In this document: one piece after another, positions 17,920 through 27,246 of the stretch
Numbering within the stretch: the first letter of the stretch is position 1
Layout: each line of letters starts with the position of its first letter
Position numbers and translations under genes: made by a program
Assembly: GCF_022749515.1 (NCBI RefSeq)
Contig: NZ_CP094242.1
Span: 1,860,001 to 1,924,000 of the forward strand
Reading direction: 5' to 3'
Length of the DNA: 64,000 bases
Origin: Morococcus cerebrosus
GTDB lineage: Bacteria > Pseudomonadota > Gammaproteobacteria > Burkholderiales > Neisseriaceae
Notes under the pieces: model-generated
Seen by the model: only the letters and a program-made list of their open reading frames with translations
The model's database searches: none
Told to the model about the DNA's origin: nothing

Positions 17920-18173
17920 TAAACAGCGTCCGCCAGCAGCGACATCGAGCCGGTAACGTGCGACGTATAACGTGAAAACGCAAAGAAACCGCCCGCATTG
18001 ATCGCACCCGCCAACATCGCCATGATGTAACCCAGCCTGCGGAAGCGCGCATCGGAAATATGGTGTTCGTGCAGATACGGCCTGTCTGCCTGCCAAAACG
18101 GTGGGGCATGCCGCCGCTTGTCATGCGGCCTAATCTGCTTATCGCGTCGTAAGTGTATTTGCGGTTCTTCCAT
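17920..18173 (-). pseudogene. DUF1275 (YoaK-type) membrane protein, N-terminal part, split by IS
   Basis: The fragment starts MEEPQIHLRR and contains the family phrases MLAGAINAGGFFAF and YTSHVTGSMSLLADAVY. After Tyr the frame runs into IS630 sequence (NQLKTK, stop). The remaining two thirds are at 16392-17018. The undisturbed protein would be close to 290 residues. Confidence 0.88.
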
Positions 18174-18361
18174 GCAACGTTATCCCTTTTGCAATGATGG
18201 ATGCAAGGCAAGTAAACACCTTTCCGATTAAAATTAATCCATCATCCGAACAGTATGTTCAGACGACCCCGCCATCAAAAATCTACAATATTAAGGTGTT
18301 GTACCTACCACCGATGAAAAATGACGGCAGGCAGGAATTTTTCTATTTCCATTAGCCATAA

Positions 18362-18405
18362 AAAAGGTTGTCTGAAAAGCATTTTATCCTTTTCAGACAA
18401 CCTTT
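18362..18405. terminator. inverted-repeat terminator of a variant DUS
   Basis: Both arms carry GGTTGTCTGAAA in place of GGTCGTCTGAAA (18362-18379 and 18389-18405), so pairing is kept. It serves ilvE. Confidence 0.8.
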
Positions 18406-18433
18406 CCACCGATTGCATCAATACAAAATCAAA

Positions 18434-19432
18434 TCAGCACACTTCAACCAACCAGCCATGTTTGTCTTCCGCCAAACCGTATTGGATGTCGGTCAAGGCT
18501 TTACGCAAAGCGTAGCCGCGTTCTTGGCTCTTCACTTCGATTTCTTTGCCGTCGATGACAAAAGAGGTTACGGGCGAGATGACGGCGGCAGTGCCGGTCA
18601 GAATTGCTTCCGCGCCCTCTTCGACTGCGGCTTTGAGTTCGTCCACGGTGAAGTTGCGTTCGCTGACGGTGTAGCCCAAGTCTTTGGCGACGGTCAGCAC
18701 AGAATCACGGGTTACGCCGTGGAGGAATTCGTCGGTCAACGGTTTGGTGATGATTTCGTTGCCTTTAATCAGGATAAAGTTGGACGCGCCGGTTTCCTGT
18801 ACGTCGCCGTTCGGGCAGAACAGGACTTGATTTGCACCATGTTCAGCTTTTGCCTTCAGTACCCAAGGCATGGCGGAGGCGTAGTTGCCGCCGCATTTGA
18901 CGCGGCCCATGTGCGGTGCGCAGCGGATGTGCTCGGTTTCAACCAAAATTTTCACGGGCGAACCGGCTTTGAAATAATCGCCGACCGGAGACGCGAGGAT
19001 ATAGAGTAGCGCGGTTTCGGACGGTGAACCGGCTTTGCCGATAACGGGGTCGGTACCGATGAGCGTCGGACGCAGATACAGCGCGGCAGGCGCATCGGGA
19101 ATTTCGTCGGCGGCGCGTTTGACCAATTCGATCAGGGCATTCAGATAGGCTTCGGTTTCGGGGCGCGGCAGGTGCAAAATGTCTGCGCTTTGCTGCATAC
19201 GGGCGATGTTTGCCGTCGGGCGGAACAAGACGATTTTGCCGTTTGCCTGACGGAAGGCTTTTAAGCCTTCAAAGCATTCGCTGCCGTAATGCAGGGCGTG
19301 CGCGCCGGGCGCGAGGGTGAGGTCTGAGGAAGTTTGCCATTCGGTCGGCTGCCATTTGCCGTCCTTGTGGGCGATAACGGGCATTTGGGCGTGGAAGACG
19401 CTGCCGAACACGGCGGGTACGGGTCTGCTCAT
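18434..19432 (-). CDS. ilvE: branched-chain amino acid aminotransferase
   Basis: This pyridoxal-phosphate enzyme makes the last step of leucine, isoleucine and valine synthesis. The 332-residue protein belongs to fold type IV (subclass with about 330-360 residues). It shows HYGSECFEGLKAFR, YLRPTLIGTD, the PLP-lysine region MGRVKCGGNYASAM and the phosphate-binding GTAAVISPV. Start 19432 has AAAGGCAA upstream. It stands alone between the DUF1275 remnants and lapA. Confidence 0.95.
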   Translation of the reverse strand: MSRPVPAVFGSVFHAQMPVIAHKDGKWQPTEWQTSSDLTLAPGAHALHYGSECFEGLKAFRQANGKIVLFRPTANIARMQQSADILHLPRPETEAYLNALIELVKRAADEIPDAPAALYLRPTLIGTDPVIGKAGSPSETALLYILASPVGDYFKAGSPVKILVETEHIRCAPHMGRVKCGGNYASAMPWVLKAKAEHGANQVLFCPNGDVQETGASNFILIKGNEIITKPLTDEFLHGVTRDSVLTVAKDLGYTVSERNFTVDELKAAVEEGAEAILTGTAAVISPVTSFVIDGKEIEVKSQERGYALRKALTDIQYGLAEDKHGWLVEVC

Positions 19433-19820
19433 GGTGATTGCCTTTCTTATTCTGTTTGGTTCTGTTTAGATATTAAAAGTTGAAAGATACGCCTGTACGG
19501 ATGGTTTTGACAAGTCCGAATACTTGTTTCGCAAACAGCTTTCGCCCAAGCCCTTGCCTGATAACGAAATACGGAAAACCATCCATTCCGATACGCATAC
19601 GAATTGTCCGCAATCATGCCTACCGTGTACTACATATATATAATGAAGCCTAAGGTCGTCTGAAAACTGCCGCACATCCTATCCGAAACAATCCAAATCG
19701 TTTAAACTAAGCCGCATCTGCGGCAAACGGATTCGGAAACGGAATCCCTATCGACCGCCCTACCGAATTTTCAGACGACCTTTTCAAAACTTTCCGACAG
19801 GCATACCGCCGGAGACATCC
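19433..19820. other. intergenic region upstream of lapA
   Basis: These 388 bases hold two opposed DUS copies about 100 bases apart (near 19652 and 19770), too distant for a normal terminator. No gene is evident. Promoters for ilvE and lapA should lie here. Confidence 0.65.
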
Positions 19821-20165
19821 ATGAAACTGATTTACACCATTATCAAAGTCATCATTTTATTATTGTTTTTACTGCTCGCCGTCATCAATACCGATAGCGT
19901 CGCCTTCCACTACCTGCCCGGTCAGAAAGCTGATTTACCGCTGATTGTCGTCCTCTTCGGCGCGTTTGTCATCGGCATCGTGTTCGGCATGTTTGCCCTG
20001 TTCGGCAGACTTTTGGCGCTTCGCAGCGAAAACAACCGCCTGCGTGCCGAAGTCAAAAAACACGCGCATTTGAGCGAAAAAGACCTTGCCGCCCCCGCTC
20101 CACAACAACCTGTACCTCAAACCACTGCTCCCGCCAACCAACCCGTACAAACGCCCAAGCCTTAA
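19821..20165 (+). CDS. lapA: lipopolysaccharide assembly protein LapA (DUF1049)
   Basis: The 114-residue protein has two hydrophobic segments (about residues 4-21 and 40-66) separated by a short periplasmic loop with AVINTDSVAFHYLPG, then a cytoplasmic tail LALRSENNRLRAEVKKHA. This is the DUF1049/LapA plan. A proline-rich C-terminus is present. It pairs with LapB, 12 bases downstream, which controls LpxC turnover and LPS assembly in enteric bacteria. GGAGACATCC precedes the ATG. Confidence 0.92.
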   Translation: MKLIYTIIKVIILLLFLLLAVINTDSVAFHYLPGQKADLPLIVVLFGAFVIGIVFGMFALFGRLLALRSENNRLRAEVKKHAHLSEKDLAAPAPQQPVPQTTAPANQPVQTPKP

Positions 20166-20177
20166 AGAAGGAATCAC

Positions 20178-21347
20178 ATGGACAACGAATTGTGGGTTAT
20201 CCTCCTGCCCATTACCCTTTTGCCCGTCTTTTTCGCCATGGGCTGGTTTGCCGCCCGTATCGACATGAAAACCGTGTTGAAACAGGCGAAAAGCGTGCCT
20301 GCCGGCTTTTACAAAAGTCTGGACGCATTGGTTGACCGCAACAGCGGCCGTGCCGCCCGCGAACTGGCGGAAGTCATCGACCAGCAGCCGCAGTCTTACG
20401 ACCTCAATCTGACCTTGGGCAAACTCTACCGTCAGCGCGGCGAAAACGACAAAGCCATCAATATGCACCAAGCCCTGCTCGACTCGCCCGATACCGTCAA
20501 CGAAAAACGCGCGCGGGTATTGTTCGAACTCGCGCAAAACTACCAAAGCGCAGGCTTGGTTGACCGCGCCGAACAAATCTTCATCGGCTTGCAGGAAGGC
20601 AACATGGCGCGTGAAGCCCGTCAGCACCTGCTCAGCATCTACCAGCAAGACCGCGACTGGGAAAAAGCCATCGAAACCGCGCAACTCCTCAGCCACGACG
20701 AGCAGACCTACCAATTTGAAATTGCACAGTTTTATTGCGAACTCGCCCAAACCGCGCTGTTCAAATCCAATCTTGACGCCGCCCGTTACAACGTCCAAAA
20801 AGCTTTGGATGCCAACAAAAAATGCGCCCGCGCCAACATGATTTTGGGCGACATCGAAACCAAACAGGGCAATTTCCCTGCCGCTGTCGAGGCATACGGC
20901 GCCATCGAGCAGCAAAATCATGCCTACCTAAGCATGGTCGGCGAAAAACTCTACGAAGCCTACGCCGCACAAGGCAAACAGGAAGAAGGGCTGAACCGGC
21001 TTATCGGCTATATGCAGACCTTTCCCGATTTAGACCTTATCAACGTTATCTACGAAAAAGCCCTGCTGCTCAAAGGCGAAAGCGAAGCCGCCCAACTCGC
21101 CGTCGAACTCGTGCGCCAAAAACCCGACCTCAACGGCGTATACCGCCTGCTCGGTTTGAAAATCAGCGACATGAATCCCGCATGGAAAGCCGACGCCGAC
21201 ATGATGCGCTCCGTCATCGGCCGCCAACTCCAACGCAGCGTCATGTACCGCTGCCGCAACTGCCACTTCAAATCCCAAGTCTTCTTCTGGCACTGCCCTG
21301 CCTGCAACAAATGGGAAACCTTCACGCCCAATAAAATCGAAGTGTGA
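20178..21347 (+). CDS. lapB: lipopolysaccharide assembly protein LapB (TPR, rubredoxin-like)
   Basis: The 389-residue protein has an N-terminal membrane anchor (residues 5-24), about nine tetratricopeptide repeats, and a C-terminal rubredoxin-type metal site with CRNC and CPAC. In enteric bacteria LapB (YciM) directs LpxC to FtsH proteolysis and links LPS synthesis to export; this role is inferred here. It forms an operon with lapA. Confidence 0.95.
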   Translation: MDNELWVILLPITLLPVFFAMGWFAARIDMKTVLKQAKSVPAGFYKSLDALVDRNSGRAARELAEVIDQQPQSYDLNLTLGKLYRQRGENDKAINMHQALLDSPDTVNEKRARVLFELAQNYQSAGLVDRAEQIFIGLQEGNMAREARQHLLSIYQQDRDWEKAIETAQLLSHDEQTYQFEIAQFYCELAQTALFKSNLDAARYNVQKALDANKKCARANMILGDIETKQGNFPAAVEAYGAIEQQNHAYLSMVGEKLYEAYAAQGKQEEGLNRLIGYMQTFPDLDLINVIYEKALLLKGESEAAQLAVELVRQKPDLNGVYRLLGLKISDMNPAWKADADMMRSVIGRQLQRSVMYRCRNCHFKSQVFFWHCPACNKWETFTPNKIEV

Positions 21348-21360
21348 AGCAAACCAACAA

Positions 21361-21394
21361 AAAGGTCGTCTGAAAAAAGTTTCAGACGACCTTT
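21361..21394. terminator. DUS inverted-repeat terminator
   Basis: Arms 21361-21375 and 21380-21394 with a four-base loop and T run. It ends lapAB. Confidence 0.88.
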
Positions 21395-22027
21395 TTTTCA
21401 CAAACAAACGGTAGTTTATCTTGCCAAGCGGTACAAAAAACAACAGTTTTTTCAAAAAAATCTACTTTCTCAAATTAATTACTAAATATAATTAGTAATA
21501 TTTTCAATATATTAAATTTCCAACCTAAATATTTCATTATGAATTTATCATTTTCTTATTTGTCATGCTAGAATTACTCTCAATTACTCATTTCGAATAT
21601 TAGCTCACTTCCCCAGTCAAAAAGGAACATTTATTTTGGTTACAGTGAACTAATAAACAATCTCGCAATCTTACTTAATCTAGGTTAAATTACCTAAATA
21701 ACCCAAAATACAGTACAGATAACGTGAATGAATGAAATGATAAGAGGTTCGACCGTCTAGATATGCAACAAACAATCAAAACGGCCGGAGTCCGAACCAT
21801 AAAAGGTTTTCCTTATTCTCTAAGGCAACACACCATCAGAAAAACGAATAGATACGGCCCGCCCGATTGAAGATAACAACCTTTAAATCGGTTTTTAGTC
21901 GAAAACTTCTGCCGCAAGCAGTATTTTTCTTACACAGGGAAACTCCTCTATTTGATAAAAGGAACACCATATCGTTACATTGCTACGGGTATGAATCCGT
22001 AATGTTCAAACATGGGAAATACAAATT
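21395..22027. other. AT-rich leader region before the beta-helix protein gene
   Basis: These 633 bases are AT-rich and gene-free apart from very short frames. A weak inverted pair GGTTCG / CGAACC occurs near 21746 and 21794. The promoter of the next gene should be here, but I cannot pick one with confidence. Confidence 0.6.
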
Positions 22028-25000
22028 ATGTCAAAACAAACTCTGTCTGCACTCGCTAATCATGGGCAAACTACCATCCACACATCTCCTGCGATCTCAA
22101 ACACAACAGGACAAGGGCAAACGACTTCTTCTACACTAAACGCTTTGATTTTCGAACACTCAATGGGTGGAATAAATATCGCTACCGCCCTACCGAAGCA
22201 AACTTATGGCAAAACCAACATTACCGATACCTCAAATATGCAGCCAACCAAGTTTTCTATGAATAAAGCCAAACTGACGCCTTTCGAAACCCAGTTGCTT
22301 GCCCAAGCCAAAGCTGCTGCCGAGAAAAAAGCAGAACAAGAAAGAGCTGAAGCAGCACATAAAGCAGCCATAGCCGCAGCCGAGAAAAAAGCCGCAGCCG
22401 AAAAAAAAGCCGCTCAGGAAAGAGCCGAAATTGCGCATAAGATTGCCATGGCCGAAGCCGAGAAAAAAGCCGCGGCCGAGAAAAAAGCCGCTCAGGAAAG
22501 AGCCGAAATTGCGCATAAGATTGCCATGGCCGAAGCCGAGAAAAAAGCCGCGGCCGAGAAAAAAGCTGCTCAGGAAAGAGCCGAAATTGCGCACAAGATT
22601 GCCATGGCCGCAGCCGAGAAAAAAGCCGCCGCCGAGAAAAAAGCCGCTCAGGAAAGAGCCGAAATTGCGCATAAGATTGCCATGGCCGCAGCCGAGAAAA
22701 AAGCCGCCGCCGAGAAAAAGGCCGCTCAGGAAAGAGCTGAAGCCGAGCGCAAAGCAGCCCGAGAAAAAGCTGAAGCCGAACGTGTAGCTTTGGAACAAAA
22801 ACGAGAAATCGATCGTAAAGCAGCCATCATCAGTGCTCGCGAAAAGGCAGAAGCGGCCCGTAAAGCTGCTGATGCTGCTGCAAAAGCCGAGCTGGCAGAA
22901 AAAAACCGCGCAGAACAAATCAAACATTCGGAAAATAAACTGGGCAATCATTCTTCAAACGAAGAAGAAATGAGCAAACCTGCAAAAAATACCGGCTCTA
23001 AAACAGACAACCCATCATCCGATAAATCCCATGTCGGCAAGAGTACGCTGCCGGCACAAGACAACACCGGCAAAGTAACCGACCTTTCCGATGACAACAA
23101 TAATGCAACACAACACCAAAACAACAAAAATGTTTCTCCTACGCAACCTGCTGCTGAAAAAGGAACGACTGCGACTGCCCATATCCATAATCCTGCCGAA
23201 GGCAAACAATCGGAATCCGGCGACTATAAAGTATATGAATCCAAACAATATGGTCGCTACATTAATGTAAATGATTTCGGTGCGGATCCTACAGGTAAAA
23301 AAGACAGTCTGGCTGCCATCAAAGCTGCACTCGAAGCCGCCCACAAAGAAAAAGCCATGCTGTTTATGGACGGTACTTATTACATTTCTGATCAAATCGT
23401 TATCGACAATAATACCTCCGGCGTTAAAGGCATCTTCGGTTCGGGTATGGGTAAAACCCAGATTAACTTCGACAAAGCCCAAGTCGGCATATTCAATTCC
23501 AACACCAACCACGACGATGTTCGTGCCTTTGCAGGTATCTTGGTGGATGGTCAAAATGGTAAAACGATTGCCGACCTATCGGTTCGATATACCAATGCTG
23601 ACTTCTACCGGAAAGATTTAAGCTACTTCGGTAAAGTAAACGGTATTTTAGTCAACGATGCAGACAACACCCTGATCAGCAAAGTGGAAGTATCCGGTGC
23701 AAACCGTGCAGGCGTAACCTTTACCTCTACCGCCGCACTCATGCGTGAAGCCGGCTATAAACTGTCTTATAAAGATCGCGTTGCCAACGGTTCCATCGAC
23801 GACAAATACGATTCACTGCCTTTAGGTGAAAACAACCGTATTATTGATTCCAAGCTGCACCACAACCGCGTTGCCGGTGCTCTGGTTTCCTATCAGAAGA
23901 ATTTCCTTGGAGAAGGCAATCTCTTATCTTGGAACGGACACCAAGATGATGGCGGTACCGGCTATGGTATGGCTGCCGCTGCAGGTAGCTACAACTACGG
24001 GATTACCTACCGTAAAAACACAACAGATCACAACTATCGGAAAGGTTTGGATGTACATGACGGCACAAACGTCTTGATTGAAAACAACACATTAAATGGC
24101 GACCGCCTGTACGGGATTGCCGTCTATAACCGCCAATTCTCGCTGGACAACGTCAAAATATCCGGTAATGTCATTACACAGGACACTTCGTTCCGTCTTG
24201 CCGTCGATGACACCCCGGGATACGACTACCATATGTATTCAGGTATCCAAGTACAGACCAATACGCAACGCCGGGACTTACACAGTAAAGATAAAGGCTA
24301 TTTTGACATCAGCAACAACACAATCAATAACTTGGAGGTCTATAAAGACAATATCCAAACCTACGGTATCGAATTCCGTAACCATGAACAAAAAATGGAT
24401 TACACACTAAACATTACCGGTAACAAAATCAGTGGCGAATCCACCAAATACCTGATGGCGGTTATCAATGATACCTACGCCCCGCAAACTCATGAAAAAG
24501 GTATCGGTATCAGCACCATCAACATCAGTGATAATGTTGCTGATATTGGCAAAATAAAGAGCGGAGCTGTTCCTTTCTATATTGAAGAACATCACTCCGA
24601 CGTACCGATGCATGGCTCGGTTACGCTAAACAACAACGCCGTTACCGTTCGTGAAGAATCCGGCGGTTATGCTGAATTTGCCTTTATGCGTACAAATGCC
24701 AAGGAATATAACGTTACCAATAATACCCTGTCGCTACACGGACACCTGGATAACGGTATCGTTGAAGTCCGCAGTACCGGGGATGGTAAGGTTAATGCTA
24801 ATTTAAATATGGCAAATAATACCTTGGTAACCGACATCAAAGGCCAAATCTACAAAACCTGGCTGCGTTATGAATCGGATATTGATGTTTATGCCAACTC
24901 CAACACCCATAACGGCGATACGCTTGATAATGTCAATACCAAAGGCAGCAACGTCAGCATGTCTGATGTATTAGTCAGCGTCAGCAAAAACATCAACACC

Positions 25001-25081
25001 ATCCAAGATGCCGTCTATTCCTACCAGCATAAAACCTTACCAGTAACAGAAGACCACGTGCACACCAACGGCATCCTATAA
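22028..25081 (+). CDS. large Ala/Lys/Glu coiled-coil repeat protein with C-terminal beta-helix (pectate-lyase-3-like)
   Basis: This 1017-residue protein has a polar N-terminus without signal peptide, then charged helical repeats (about residues 90-300) built on a 26-residue unit AEKKAAAEKKAAQERAEIAH plus KIAMAE. A Ser/Thr/Asn-rich linker follows (about 300-400). From residue 408 a right-handed beta-helix begins with YINVNDFGADPTGKKDS, the signature start of pectate-lyase-3 / alginate epimerase folds, with many N-N-T turns. GLDVHDG (about 673-679) sits where mannuronan epimerases have YGFDPHE; this match is weak. It could be a polysaccharide lyase or epimerase, an adhesin, or a tailspike-like binding protein. 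The start is uncertain because only GGGAAA lies upstream. A DUS palindrome ends the gene. Confidence 0.75.
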   Translation: MSKQTLSALANHGQTTIHTSPAISNTTGQGQTTSSTLNALIFEHSMGGINIATALPKQTYGKTNITDTSNMQPTKFSMNKAKLTPFETQLLAQAKAAAEKKAEQERAEAAHKAAIAAAEKKAAAEKKAAQERAEIAHKIAMAEAEKKAAAEKKAAQERAEIAHKIAMAEAEKKAAAEKKAAQERAEIAHKIAMAAAEKKAAAEKKAAQERAEIAHKIAMAAAEKKAAAEKKAAQERAEAERKAAREKAEAERVALEQKREIDRKAAIISAREKAEAARKAADAAAKAELAEKNRAEQIKHSENKLGNHSSNEEEMSKPAKNTGSKTDNPSSDKSHVGKSTLPAQDNTGKVTDLSDDNNNATQHQNNKNVSPTQPAAEKGTTATAHIHNPAEGKQSESGDYKVYESKQYGRYINVNDFGADPTGKKDSLAAIKAALEAAHKEKAMLFMDGTYYISDQIVIDNNTSGVKGIFGSGMGKTQINFDKAQVGIFNSNTNHDDVRAFAGILVDGQNGKTIADLSVRYTNADFYRKDLSYFGKVNGILVNDADNTLISKVEVSGANRAGVTFTSTAALMREAGYKLSYKDRVANGSIDDKYDSLPLGENNRIIDSKLHHNRVAGALVSYQKNFLGEGNLLSWNGHQDDGGTGYGMAAAAGSYNYGITYRKNTTDHNYRKGLDVHDGTNVLIENNTLNGDRLYGIAVYNRQFSLDNVKISGNVITQDTSFRLAVDDTPGYDYHMYSGIQVQTNTQRRDLHSKDKGYFDISNNTINNLEVYKDNIQTYGIEFRNHEQKMDYTLNITGNKISGESTKYLMAVINDTYAPQTHEKGIGISTINISDNVADIGKIKSGAVPFYIEEHHSDVPMHGSVTLNNNAVTVREESGGYAEFAFMRTNAKEYNVTNNTLSLHGHLDNGIVEVRSTGDGKVNANLNMANNTLVTDIKGQIYKTWLRYESDIDVYANSNTHNGDTLDNVNTKGSNVSMSDVLVSVSKNINTIQDAVYSYQHKTLPVTEDHVHTNGIL
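22379..22741 (+). repeat. 78-bp in-frame tandem repeat
   Basis: Four full units start at 22379, 22457, 22535 and 22613, with a partial fifth from 22691. They differ by a few synonymous or Glu/Ala changes. Units of 26 codons keep the frame, so copy number can vary without truncating the protein. Confidence 0.9.
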
Positions 25082-25094
25082 ACCCGCCGTAATC

Positions 25095-25126
25095 AAAAGG
25101 TCGTCTGAAATTTCAGACGACCTTTT
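25095..25126. terminator. perfect DUS palindrome terminator
   Basis: Two DUS copies abut with no spacer (arms 25095-25110 and 25111-25126), giving a 32-base perfect palindrome. It serves the convergent beta-helix gene and thyA. Confidence 0.88.
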
Positions 25127-25140
25127 AGCTATTTTCCATC

Positions 25141-25935
25141 CTACACCGCCACGGCGGCCTTGATGTGCGGATGCGGGTCGTAACCTTCCAACTCGAAATC
25201 TTCAAACTTAAATGCAAACAAGTCTTTGACTTCCGGATTGATTTTCATCACCGGCAGCGTGCGGGTGTCGCGACTCAATTGCAGTTTTGCCTGTTCGAAA
25301 TGGTTGCTGTACAGATGCGCATCGCCCAAAGTATGGATAAATTCACCCGCCCCTAACCCGCAGACTTGGGCAATCATCATGGTCAACAGCGCGTAACTGG
25401 CAATGTTGAACGGTACGCCGAGGAAAATGTCCGCGCTGCGTTGGTAAAGCTGGCAGGACAATTTACCGTTGGCAACGTAAAACTGAAACAGCGCATGGCA
25501 AGGCGGCAATGCCATTTCGTCTACCAACGCGGGATTCCATGCCGACACAATCAGGCGGCGGGAATCAGGGTTTTTCTTGATTTGTTCCACCACATTGGCA
25601 ATTTGGTCGATATGGCGACCGTCGGGGGCAGGCCAACTGCGCCATTGGTAGCCGTACACAGGCCCCAAGTCGCCATTTTCGTCCGCCCATTCGTCCCAAA
25701 TGGAAACATTATTATCTTTCAAATATTTGATGTTGGTATCGCCTTTGAGAAACCAAAGCAGCTCATGGATAATCGAGCGCAAGTGCAGCTTTTTGGTAGT
25801 CAGCAGCGGAAAGCCTTGACTCAAATCGAAGCGCATTTGATAACCAAACACCGAACGAGTGCCTGTACCGGTACGGTCGGATTTATCGGTACCGTTTTCG
25901 AGAACATGACGCATTAAATCAAGGTAGGCTTTCAT
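25141..25935 (-). CDS. thyA: thymidylate synthase
   Basis: The enzyme methylates dUMP to dTMP with methylene-tetrahydrofolate. The 264-residue protein has the catalytic-cysteine region [12 protein letters not shown], the phosphate-binding [11 protein letters not shown], and [18 protein letters not shown]. Length and motifs match the short ThyA class. The start at 25935 has AAGGACACC upstream. It is the last ordinary gene before the rearranged IS cluster. Confidence 0.97.
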   Translation of the reverse strand: MKAYLDLMRHVLENGTDKSDRTGTGTRSVFGYQMRFDLSQGFPLLTTKKLHLRSIIHELLWFLKGDTNIKYLKDNNVSIWDEWADENGDLGPVYGYQWRSWPAPDGRHIDQIANVVEQIKKNPDSRRLIVSAWNPALVDEMALPPCHALFQFYVANGKLSCQLYQRSADIFLGVPFNIASYALLTMMIAQVCGLGAGEFIHTLGDAHLYSNHFEQAKLQLSRDTRTLPVMKINPEVKDLFAFKFEDFELEGYDPHPHIKAAVAV

Positions 25936-26042
25936 TGGTGTCCTTTAAGGATGTATGTTATTCGAGAGATTATAGGGTGTATTGTATAGGATTCAACGGA
26001 ACAGGAATACCAAGGTGTAAGAAATCACCGCGTTGTTTATAC

Positions 26043-26200
26043 AACATTTAGGGGATTTTCCATGAGCACCTTCTTCCAGCAAACCGCACAAGGCATGATC
26101 GCCAAACACATCGACCGCTTCCCACTATTGAAGTTGGATCAGGTGATTGATTGGCAACCGATCGAACAATACCTGAACCGTCAAAGAACCCGTTACCTTA
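26043..26200 (+). mobile_element. IS1106 5' fragment (plus orientation)
   Basis: The stretch begins in the IS1106 leader (ACATTTAGGGGATTTTCCAT) and covers the first 46 transposase codons from ATG 26061 (MSTFFQQTAQGMIAKHIDRF...) to RTRYL. The outer inverted repeat is missing. The following element interrupts it. Confidence 0.88.
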
Positions 26201-27042
26201 GAACGTGTTCATTGTCTCAGCCTCTGCTGTAAACTATCGGCATGAACAGAAAAACCTACCCAAGCGATATCAGTCGCGAGCAATTTGCGCCTCTCCTTCC
26301 CCTGCTGGAAAGTGCCCGTAAACGCACAGCGCCACGCCAGGTGGACTTGTACGATGTCTTTTGTGCCATTCTCTACCTGCAACGCACTGGCTGCTCCTGG
26401 CGCGCTTTGCCGGGCGACTTCCCCAAATGGCGCACCGTGCATTCCTACTTCCAGAGATGGACCGAACCACGCGAGAGTGGCATCAGCATCCTTGAGGAAG
26501 CATTAAAAAAATCAGGTAGTTGCGGAGCACCGCAAGCAGGGGCGCCATGAAGCAACTACTTTCCTGATTATTGATGCGCAGAGTGTGAAGAACACGGATA
26601 CCGCCATGGAAAAAGGCTACGATGCGGGCAAGAAGGTTAGCGGTATCAAGCGACATATAGCGGTTGACACGCAAGGTTTGCCGCATGCCCTTGCGGTAAC
26701 GACGGCGGATGTTACGGATAGAAAAGGCTGCCTGGTGGCATTGGAACGTGGGCGGGATAATCTTGGTGCGATACAAAAAATCCTTGCTGACGGTGGTTAC
26801 ACGGGTAAGGCATTTGCTTCGTCGGTACAGGAGTTGATTGGTGCGGAGGTAGAGATTGCCAAACGAAACGAATTGCACCGTTTTGCAGTATTGCCGAAGC
26901 GATGGGTAGTAGAGCGCAGCTTTTCCTGGTTGGAAAAGAACAGGCGGCTTTGGAAAAACTGCGAGCGTAAGTTGAGTACCAGTCTGCAAATGGTAGCTTT
27001 GGCTTTCTTGGGAGTCCTGCTACGAAGACTATGAACACGCTC
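26201..27042 (+). mobile_element. IS5-family element (IS1031/ISL2-like group), complete
   Basis: This 842-base element has ends GAACGTGTTCATTGTC and the complement of GAGCGTGTTCATAGTC. It is flanked not by a direct repeat but by inverted copies of IS1106 (CCGTTACCTTA before, TAAGGTAACGG after). Confidence 0.85.
26242..27034 (+). CDS. IS5-family transposase, two frames joined by -1 frameshift
   Basis: The first frame (26242-26550) carries the IS5 N-terminal domain (DUF4096-like) with LQRTGCSWRALPGDFPKW. The second, ending at 27034, holds the DDE domain: LIIDAQSVKNTD (Asp), LADGGYTGKAF (Asp) and RWVVERSFSWLEKNRRL (Glu). The junction falls at a run of seven A (GCATTAAAAAAATCAGG, near 26505-26511); a -1 slip there gives one protein of about 260 residues. 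The organisation is usual for this IS5 subgroup. Confidence 0.85.
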
Positions 27043-27246
27043 TAAGGTAACGGGTTCTTTGACGATTCAGGTATTGTTCGATCGGTTGCCAATCAATCAC
27101 CTGATCCAACTTCAATAATGGGAAGCGGTCGATGTGTTTGGCGATCATGGCTTGTGCGGTTTGTTGGAAGAAGGTGCTCATGGGAAATCCCCTAAATGTC
27201 TTGATGGGAATTTAGGGGATTTTGGGGAATTTTGCAAAGGTCTCGA
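27043..27246 (-). mobile_element. IS1106 5' fragment (minus orientation)
   Basis: It includes the true IS1106 end (AATTTTGCAAAGGTCTC, up to 27246), the leader, and the first codons of a transposase starting at 27181. It is an almost exact inverted copy of 26043-26200. Confidence 0.88.

Noticed and set aside
19935..20921. 328-codon minus-strand frame opposite lapA and lapB
   Set aside because: Antisense shadow caused by GC-rich third positions of lapAB.
22379..22741. CRISPR-like array
   Set aside because: The periodic units are contiguous, coding and without spacers. No CRISPR array was seen anywhere in the window.
22232..22951. 239-codon Gly/Phe-rich minus-strand frame
   Set aside because: It is the reverse reading of the Ala/Lys/Glu repeats and has no independent support.
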